Of a stretch of 12,634 nt of DNA, positions 7,570 through 12,634 are shown piece after piece. How positions within the stretch are numbered: position 1 is the first letter of the stretch; the number at the start of each line of letters is the position of its first letter. Origin of the DNA: UBA1731 sp964440985 (GTDB lineage: Bacteria > Verrucomicrobiota > Kiritimatiellia > RFP12 > UBA1067); NCBI GenBank assembly GCA_964440985.1, contig CAYTWE010000057.1, forward strand, positions 1 through 12,634, given 5' to 3'. A program made the translations under genes and the position numbers. The notes beneath the pieces were generated by a model. The model was not told the DNA's origin and ran no database searches. It worked only from the letters and a program-made list of their open reading frames with translations.

Positions 7570-9588
7570 ATGGCGGACATCATACATTGCGATCCAATGC
7601 TTGAACCGTTCCGCGCCGCAATCGAACGTAGGACGGAGCGCGTATGCGCGCTGATGAAGCGTCTTTCAGGTGATGTGCGGATATCGGATTGGGCGTCCGC
7701 CCATGAGTACTATGGGCTGCATCGCGTACGCGGAGGATGGGTGTTCCGGGAGTGGGCGCCCAACGCGACGGCAATGTGGCTGGTCGGCGACTTCTCCGGA
7801 TGGAAGACGATTCCTCAGTTCGAGCTTAAGCGGAAGCCTGGCACAGGCGATTGGGTGGGACGTTTCCCGGCGAAGTCGATTGTCCATGGACAGTTCTTTC
7901 GGCTTGAGATGCGTTGGGACGGCGGACGGGGAGAGCGCATACCGGCATACGCACGGAGAGTTGTGCAGGATCCGTCGACAAATCTCTATGCCGCGCAGGT
8001 CTGGAACCCGAAGCCGTACAGGTGGAGAAATCCCGCGACTGTCTCCAATGCCGGAACTGCGGCGGCGATTCCCCTCATCTACGAGGCTCACGTCGGGATG
8101 GCTGGCGAGGAGGAGCGGGTCTCGACGTATGCTGAATTTCGGGACTTGATGCTGCCGAGAATCAAGGCCGCCGGCTACAATACGGTTCAGCTGATGGCCG
8201 TGATGGAGCATCCGTACTACGGATCGTTCGGCTATCATGTGTCGAGCTTCTTCGCGGCGTCATCCCGCTTTGGAACTCCTGAAGACCTGAAGTCGCTTGT
8301 GGATGCGGCGCATGGGATGGGGCTTAGGGTGATAATGGACCTCGTCCATTCACATGCCGTGAAGAACGAGCGGGACGGTCTATCGCGGTTCGACGGCACG
8401 GACTGCCAGTATTTCCATTCAGGCCCGAGAGGCTGGCATTCCGCATGGGATTCCAGATGCTTCGACTACGGCAAGATCGAGGTGCTGCATTTTCTGCTGT
8501 CCAACTGCCGGTTCTGGCTTGACGAATACCGCTTTGACGGATTCCGTTTCGACGGCATTACGTCGATGCTGTACCGGCATCACGGACTTGGCGTCGCGTT
8601 CACAGACTATTCCATGTACTTTGACGGTTCCGTGGACGAGGATGCCTATGCGTATCTTGCAGTCGCGAACAGAGTGATACATGAGGCGCATCCGTGCGCA
8701 ATCACAATCGCGGAGGATGTCTCAGGAATGCCGGGGTGCGCATCTCCGGTGGATTCGGGCGGTCTTGGCTTTGACTACCGCATGGCGATGGGAGAACCCG
8801 ACTACTGGTTCCGTGTCGCCGAAAAGGTGCCTGATGAGAACTGGTCGATGTACGGAATGTACCATGCCCTCACGGACAGACGGCGTGAGGAGAAGGTCGT
8901 TTCGTACGTGGAATCGCATGATCAGGCGCTTGTCGGCGGAAAGACGTTCTTTTTCCAGCTTGTCGACTCCGCAGTGTATTTCGGGATGCGCAACGATCAG
9001 CAGAATCTTGACATCGATCGCGGACTCGCACTCCACAAGATGGCGCGGCTCGCGACTTTCGCCCTGAACGGCGGTGCGTACCTTAACTTCATGGGCAACG
9101 AGTTCGGGCATCCGGAGTGGATAGATTTTCCGCGTGAAGGGAACGGCTTCAGCTACCGCCATGCGCGGCGGCAATGGTCTCTGCGCGATGACGCAACGCT
9201 ACGCTTCAAGCCGCTTGGCGACTGGGACGCCGAGATGCTGAACGCCATGTCCGCAACGCGCTGCTTCGCAGATGAGCCGATTCCGCTCGTGCGCAACGAT
9301 CCGGATCATGTGCTTGCGTTCTACCGTGGTGGGTTCGTCTTTGCGTTCAACTTCGATCCCACGCGTTCATACTCCGGTTACGGCGTGCTTGTGCCGCCGG
9401 GCGGAGAATACCGGCTGATGTTCGATTCTGACGAGACGCGCTTTGGCGGACAGGGACGAATCGCCGCCGGACAGTGCTTCCGTCCGGCGAACGTCGAATC
9501 GGGTGACGAGATAGTGCAGCAGATTAAACTGTACCTCCCTGCCCGCACGGCGGTGGTGCTGAGGCGATGCCTCAGCCGAGAACCTTAG
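7570..9588 (+). CDS. glgB: 1,4-alpha-glucan branching enzyme, eukaryote-type (GH13_8-like)
   Basis: The enzyme cuts alpha-1,4 glucan chains and rejoins them as alpha-1,6 branches in glycogen. The 672-residue protein has an N-terminal CBM48-like domain (about 45-150, with WVFREWAPNATAMWLVGDFS) followed by the GH13 barrel. The four conserved GH13 regions are visible: DLVHSH (257-262), GFRFDGITSML with nucleophile Asp328, TIAEDVSGMP with acid/base Glu382, and YVESHDQ with His450-Asp451. The wording 'FRFDGITSMLYRHHG' and 'AEDVSGMP' is that of eukaryotic and related bacterial branching enzymes (GH13_8); classical bacterial GlgB (GH13_9) differs in region III. AAAGGA at 7554-7559 stands 10 nt before the ATG. 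It probably shares the gltX transcript (32-bp gap). No other glycogen gene is in the window. Its last 17 bp overlap the end of dapL on the other strand. Confidence 0.93.
   Translation: MADIIHCDPMLEPFRAAIERRTERVCALMKRLSGDVRISDWASAHEYYGLHRVRGGWVFREWAPNATAMWLVGDFSGWKTIPQFELKRKPGTGDWVGRFPAKSIVHGQFFRLEMRWDGGRGERIPAYARRVVQDPSTNLYAAQVWNPKPYRWRNPATVSNAGTAAAIPLIYEAHVGMAGEEERVSTYAEFRDLMLPRIKAAGYNTVQLMAVMEHPYYGSFGYHVSSFFAASSRFGTPEDLKSLVDAAHGMGLRVIMDLVHSHAVKNERDGLSRFDGTDCQYFHSGPRGWHSAWDSRCFDYGKIEVLHFLLSNCRFWLDEYRFDGFRFDGITSMLYRHHGLGVAFTDYSMYFDGSVDEDAYAYLAVANRVIHEAHPCAITIAEDVSGMPGCASPVDSGGLGFDYRMAMGEPDYWFRVAEKVPDENWSMYGMYHALTDRRREEKVVSYVESHDQALVGGKTFFFQLVDSAVYFGMRNDQQNLDIDRGLALHKMARLATFALNGGAYLNFMGNEFGHPEWIDFPREGNGFSYRHARRQWSLRDDATLRFKPLGDWDAEMLNAMSATRCFADEPIPLVRNDPDHVLAFYRGGFVFAFNFDPTRSYSGYGVLVPPGGEYRLMFDSDETRFGGQGRIAAGQCFRPANVESGDEIVQQIKLYLPARTAVVLRRCLSREP
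9558..9576. terminator. Hairpin at the glgB/dapL convergent junction, possibly bidirectional
   Basis: GCTGAGGC (9558-9565), loop GAT, GCCTCAGC (9569-9576) form a perfect 8-bp stem. A further GGT (9555-9557) could pair with ACC (9582-9584) across a bulge. The dapL stop codon (9572-9574) lies in the stem, and the last glgB codons run through it. Neither strand has a following T-tract, so classical intrinsic termination is uncertain. A Rho-assisted stop or protection of the mRNA 3' end would also fit. Confidence 0.5.
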
Positions 9589-10795
9589 CGATTCGGGACA
9601 CTGCCTCTTCGACGTTGGCGCGAGAGTTGAACGCCGAGATGCGGATGTAGCCCTGGCCGTTGCGCCCGAAGCCTGCACCGGGTGTCGTGACCACATTGGC
9701 CTCGTGCAGAAGCCGGTCGAAGAACTCCCAGCTGTCGCCCTTGACGTTCGTCCAAAGGTAGGGGGAATCGGTGCCGCCAATCACGTCATAGCCGAGCTTG
9801 AGCAGAGCCTCTTTCATGATCTTTGCGTTCTCAAGGTAGAAGTCGATTGTCGCCTTCGTCTGCGCCTGTCCCTCCGGCGTGTGCACCGCTTCCGCGCCGC
9901 GTTGCGTGACATAGCTGCATCCGTTGAACTTTGTCGTCTGGCGGCGCGTCCAGAGCGGACGCAGCTCGACGGGCGTTCCGTCAGCCGCGTATGCGACAAG
10001 CCCTTTGGGGACTACGGTGTAGCCGCACCGCACACCGGTGAATCCTGCGGTCTTGGAATAGCTGCGGAATTCGATTGCGCAGTCGCGGGCGCCGTCACAT
10101 TCATAGATTGAGTGCGGGATGCCCGGCGTACGGATGAACGCCTCGTAGGCGGCGTCGAAGAGAAGGAGGGCCTTGTTGGCCTTGGCCCAGTTCACCCAGG
10201 CCTGAAGCTGCTCCTTGGTGGCAACGGCACCTGTCGGATTGTTCGGGAAGCAAAGGTAGACGACGTCCGCGACGACTCCCTCCGGAGACGGAACGAAACC
10301 GTTTCCGGCGTTGCCCTCAAGGTACGTAAGCCCAGCGTAGCGTCCATCAGCGTTTTCCCCGGTGCGCCCCGCCATGACGTTCGTATCCACATACACCGGA
10401 TATACAGGGTCTGGCACGGCAATCTTAACGTCCATGCCGAAAAGCTCCTGGATGTTTCCGCAGTCGCACTTTGCGCCGTCGGATACGAATATCTCGTCGG
10501 CATCGACATTTATCCCGCGCATCTTGAAATCAGTTTCCGCAATCGCCTCACGGAGAAATCCGTAGCCCTGCTCCGGGCCGTAGCCGCGGAACGTTTCGCG
10601 CCGGGCCTCGTCATCCACCGCCTTGTGCATCGCTTCAACCACCGCCGGAGGCAACGGTTCGGTCACATCTCCGATGCCAAGGCGTATTATCTTCGCGGAC
10701 GGGTTCTTCTCCTGATATGCCTTTATGCGGTGTGCGATTTCCGTGAAGAGGTAGCTTGATTGGATTTTGAGGTAGTTTTCGTTGATGCGGACCAT
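9572..10795 (-). CDS. dapL: LL-diaminopimelate aminotransferase
   Basis: This PLP enzyme converts L-tetrahydrodipicolinate directly to LL-2,6-diaminopimelate with glutamate as amino donor. That bypasses the succinylase or acetylase steps toward meso-DAP and lysine. The 407-residue protein starts with the family opening MVRINENYLKIQSSYLFTEI. It contains RLGIGDVTEPLP (38-49), GYGPEQGYGFLREAI (71-85), FPNNPTG (183-189), the cofactor Asp214 in FDAAYEAFI, and the Schiff-base Lys248 in SYSKTAGFTG. Length and motifs match DapL from Chlamydiae, Verrucomicrobia and plants. AGGA (plus 10805-10808) lies 9 nt before the ATG, so unlike its divergent neighbour fmt it has an ordinary leader. The 3' end overlaps glgB by 17 bp. 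Confidence 0.96.
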   Translation of the reverse strand: MVRINENYLKIQSSYLFTEIAHRIKAYQEKNPSAKIIRLGIGDVTEPLPPAVVEAMHKAVDDEARRETFRGYGPEQGYGFLREAIAETDFKMRGINVDADEIFVSDGAKCDCGNIQELFGMDVKIAVPDPVYPVYVDTNVMAGRTGENADGRYAGLTYLEGNAGNGFVPSPEGVVADVVYLCFPNNPTGAVATKEQLQAWVNWAKANKALLLFDAAYEAFIRTPGIPHSIYECDGARDCAIEFRSYSKTAGFTGVRCGYTVVPKGLVAYAADGTPVELRPLWTRRQTTKFNGCSYVTQRGAEAVHTPEGQAQTKATIDFYLENAKIMKEALLKLGYDVIGGTDSPYLWTNVKGDSWEFFDRLLHEANVVTTPGAGFGRNGQGYIRISAFNSRANVEEAVSRIAKVLG

Positions 10796-10825
10796 GGTTA
10801 TGTTTCCTTTAGAAAAGTTCCACGG

Positions 10826-10834
10826 ATTATACCA
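10826..10834 (-). promoter_or_regulatory. Extended -10 promoter of dapL
   Basis: On the minus strand this reads TGG followed by a perfect TATAAT. No good -35 is seen at 16-18 bp. Transcription should start near 10819, leaving about 24 nt of leader that includes the AAAGGAAA ribosome site (10803-10810). Confidence 0.65.
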
Positions 10835-10838
10835 TAAT
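10826..10838. repeat. AT-rich dyad ATTAT-acc-ATAAT over the dapL -10
   Basis: ATTAT (10826-10830) and ATAAT (10834-10838) are inverted repeats separated by 3 bp. One arm belongs to the dapL -10. The other gives a plus-strand CATAAT (10833-10838) that could be a -10 for a longer fmt transcript starting near 10845. No matching -35 was found for the plus-strand use, so this is a weak suggestion. An operator is also possible. Confidence 0.3.
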
Positions 10839-10864
10839 TCAGGGGCGTCAGGAGACGGGCAATG

Positions 10865-10893
10865 TTGAAGTCTCAGGGGGAATTTGGTACACT
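10865..10893 (+). promoter_or_regulatory. Promoter of fmt
   Basis: TTGAAG (10865-10870, 4 of 6 to consensus) is separated by exactly 17 bp from TACACT (10888-10893, 4 of 6), which is preceded by TGG (10885-10887) as an extended -10. Transcription would start near 10899-10901, only about 3-5 nt before the fmt ATG at 10904. Confidence 0.6.
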
Positions 10894-10903
10894 GTGCGAA
10901 TCT

Positions 10904-11890
10904 ATGAGAATTGTGTTTATGGGTTCATCGTTTGCGTCCGCAATGTGTCTGCGGGCGATTCTGCGTTTGCCGGGACTGAATGTCGTGGGCGTTGTCACCC
11001 AGCCGGACCGTCCCGCTGGTCGCGGCAAGGTGCTTACGCCTTGCCGTTGCCGTGCCTACGCCGCAGAGCGTGGCATAAAGAACTGCATAACGCCTGAAAA
11101 CGTCAATTCGCCGGATGCGATCGCCCAGATAAGGGCGTGGAAGCCGGATGTTATCGTTGTGGTTGCGTTTGGACAGTTCCTCAAGGAGGAGCTTCTCAAC
11201 CTTCCGCCGCTCGGATGCGTCAACTGCCATTTCTCGCTGCTTCCGAAATACAGGGGTGCATCGCCGGTCACGGCGGCATTGCTCGCGGGTGACGTGATAA
11301 CCGGCGTGTCGGTGATACGCATGGGTACGGGAATGGATGACGGCCCGGTGCTTCAGAAGCAGGTTGAACCGATATATGCGGACGATACCGGCGATTCCCT
11401 CATGGAGAAGCTTTCCATATGCGGCGGCGTCACGCTCGCAAAGACCCTGAAGCAGATGGCCGCCGGGAAGCTGCCTCAGCCAGAGGAGCAGGAGAGCGAC
11501 AAGGCCACGTTTGCGCACAAGATATCGAAGGCGGACGGCATGATCGACTGGCGAAAGCCGTCCGACTACATCGAACGCCAGCTCAGGGCGTATACGCCGT
11601 GGCCGGGATGCCACACGTTCATGCCAATGCGCCTTCGCAAGAAAGGCGCCACCGGGCGCGTTGTCATAACCGGGGTTGAGTTCGCGAAGGTCGCGCCGGA
11701 ACATCGCAACGAACTGCCCGGTACGGTTCTGGAGGTGACAAAACGCGGACCTGTGGTGCGCACCGGCACAACGGCGCTTCTCGTCACGTCGCTCAAGCCC
11801 GAAGGGGCAAAGGAGATGACGGGCGGCGTTTTCCTGCAGGGGCGTCCGCTTGAACCTTTCAAGGATATGTTTCTGCCGGACAGCGTGTAG
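10904..11890 (+). CDS. fmt: Methionyl-tRNA formyltransferase
   Basis: The enzyme formylates Met on initiator tRNA using 10-formyl-tetrahydrofolate. The 328-residue protein begins MRIVFMGSSFAS, the first beta strand of the family. It has TQPDRPAGRGKVL (32-44), the catalytic block with Asn107 and His109 followed by SLLPKYRGASPV (111-122), and Asp145 in TGMDDGPVL. A C-terminal OB-fold-like tRNA-binding domain follows, with 'AYTPWPGCHTF' at its start. The start at 10904 fits the family and places the promoter upstream, but no Shine-Dalgarno sequence precedes it. An in-frame ATG at 10862 has AGGAG 7 nt upstream and would add 14 residues, so a second, longer form is possible. No def (peptide deformylase) gene is adjacent. 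It converges on gltB with a 15-bp gap. Confidence 0.95.
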   Translation: MRIVFMGSSFASAMCLRAILRLPGLNVVGVVTQPDRPAGRGKVLTPCRCRAYAAERGIKNCITPENVNSPDAIAQIRAWKPDVIVVVAFGQFLKEELLNLPPLGCVNCHFSLLPKYRGASPVTAALLAGDVITGVSVIRMGTGMDDGPVLQKQVEPIYADDTGDSLMEKLSICGGVTLAKTLKQMAAGKLPQPEEQESDKATFAHKISKADGMIDWRKPSDYIERQLRAYTPWPGCHTFMPMRLRKKGATGRVVITGVEFAKVAPEHRNELPGTVLEVTKRGPVVRTGTTALLVTSLKPEGAKEMTGGVFLQGRPLEPFKDMFLPDSV

Positions 11891-11905
11891 ATCGCAGTCC
11901 GGCGG
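11873..11905. terminator. Hairpin at the fmt/gltB convergent junction, possibly bidirectional
   Basis: GCCGGAC (11875-11881) pairs with GTCCGGC (11897-11903). Inside it, after an A.A mismatch, GCG (11883-11885) pairs with CGC (11893-11895) around a 7-nt loop. C11873-G11905 and T11874-G11904 extend the base. The fmt stop (11888-11890) lies in the loop and the gltB stop (11906-11908) lies just outside. There is no T-tract on either strand. A competing 7-bp pairing, CAGCGTG (11881-11887) with CACGCTG (11907-11913), shares bases with this stem. Confidence 0.55.
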
Positions 11906-12634
11906 TCACGCTGATGGAGCGGCCTTGACGAACATGGGCCGGTAGTCCTGCCACCTGTTCAGCATTCGCTGCGCTTTCGGCGAGCCAGTGCGGGCTGCAT
12001 GCTCTTCGAGAAGCGACTTCAGCAGCCGCTCGTCGTCTGAGCCGCTTTCTACCGGGAAGAGGTCTACGGACTCAAGGTTGCAGTTGAGGTCGAGACCTGC
12101 CGTCTCGTCAAGCACGTACGCAACTCCGCCTGTCATGCCGGCGGCAAAATTGACGCCGGTCTCTCCGAGAATCACGGCGATGCCGCCGGTCATGTACTCG
12201 CATCCGTGATCTCCTACGCCCTCCGCCACGAGCGTTGCGCCGGAGTTGCGTATGCCGAAGCGTTCTCCGGCAATGCCGTTTATGAATATTCCGCCAGATG
12301 TCGCGCCGTATGCGATCACGTTGCCGGCGATTGTGTTCCTCTCCGCGAAAGTCAGAGGCCTGGCTCCAGGTGCTACGGCGGGCGGCGCTATCGTGATTGT
12401 GCCGCCGGAGAGCCCCTTGCCGACATAGTCGTTGGCTTCGCCGCGAAGGTTGAACGTGACGCCCCTTGCGAGGAATGCGCCGAAGGACTGTCCGGCAACT
12501 CCGGTGAAGTTTACGGTGATGCCGCGGCGCGGTTTGGATGCGAGATCCATTTCGGCAAGATGTCCTGAAAGCGCAGTGCCGACGGAACGGTCTGAGTTGG
12601 ATATGCGCCGTTCCAGGGTGATGTCGACGTCCGT
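11906..12634 (-). CDS. gltB: Glutamate synthase large subunit, C-terminal part (5' end outside window)
   Basis: This is the C-terminal 242 residues of the enzyme that, with a small subunit, makes two glutamates from glutamine and 2-oxoglutarate. The reading frame stays open to the window edge: the bases 12551-12634 encode a family-like lead-in (RRISNSDRSVGTALSGHLAE), so the Met at 12550 is internal and not a start. The visible part is the GXGXG beta-helix domain: FTGVAGQSFGAFLARGVTF, NDYVGKGLSGG, YGATSGG, AGERFGIRNSGA, GVGDHGCEYMTGG and NFAAGMTGGVAYVLDE. The usual helical tail (LLEEHAARTGSPKAQRML) follows. The glutaminase, FMN and [3Fe-4S] parts are not in view. The small subunit gene is not in the window. 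Confidence 0.95.
   Translation of the reverse strand, partial: TDVDITLERRISNSDRSVGTALSGHLAEMDLASKPRRGITVNFTGVAGQSFGAFLARGVTFNLRGEANDYVGKGLSGGTITIAPPAVAPGARPLTFAERNTIAGNVIAYGATSGGIFINGIAGERFGIRNSGATLVAEGVGDHGCEYMTGGIAVILGETGVNFAAGMTGGVAYVLDETAGLDLNCNLESVDLFPVESGSDDERLLKSLLEEHAARTGSPKAQRMLNRWQDYRPMFVKAAPSA

Overview
The window looks like chromosomal DNA from an uncultured member of the Kiritimatiellota/Verrucomicrobiota/Lentisphaerota group, possibly from an animal gut. This placement is inference. It rests on a giant exported protein with an autotransporter-associated beta-strand (PATR) type repeat, an LL-diaminopimelate aminotransferase (DapL), a eukaryote-type glycogen branching enzyme and GC-rich codon use. 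No phage, transposon, CRISPR array, tRNA or rRNA gene was seen.

Layout. (1) 1-6008, plus strand: a promoter at 71-99 drives two exported proteins, a 1187-residue repetitive beta-strand surface protein (165-3728) and a 750-residue Asp-box (BNR) double propeller resembling GH74 glycosidases (3756-6008). They are 27 bp apart and probably form one transcription unit. (2) 6009-6208: a 200-bp non-coding stretch with inverted repeats, ending in an extended -10 promoter that abuts the gltX start. (3) 6209-9588, plus strand: gltX (glutamyl-tRNA synthetase) and, 32 bp later, glgB (1,4-alpha-glucan branching enzyme). (4) 9572-10795, minus strand: dapL, whose 3' end overlaps that of glgB by 17 bp inside a perfect hairpin. 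(5) 10796-10903: a divergent dapL/fmt promoter region. (6) 10904-11890, plus strand: fmt (methionyl-tRNA formyltransferase). (7) 11906-12634, minus strand: the C-terminal 242 residues of glutamate synthase large subunit (gltB), running off the right edge.

How the genes relate. The first two are probably a cell-surface or periplasmic glycan-binding or glycan-degrading pair. The rest are housekeeping: tRNA charging and initiator-tRNA formylation, glycogen branching, lysine/peptidoglycan precursor synthesis and ammonium assimilation. Shared signals are the most striking feature. All four best promoters carry an extended TG-N -10 element. Two of them (gltX, fmt) lie so close to the start codon that the mRNA should be leaderless or nearly so. 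Both convergent junctions carry strong GC-rich hairpins without a T-tract that overlap stop codons. No clearly new multi-gene system is visible; the best leads are the leaderless or dual starts, the shortened GluRS acceptor-binding domain and the GH74-like exported protein.
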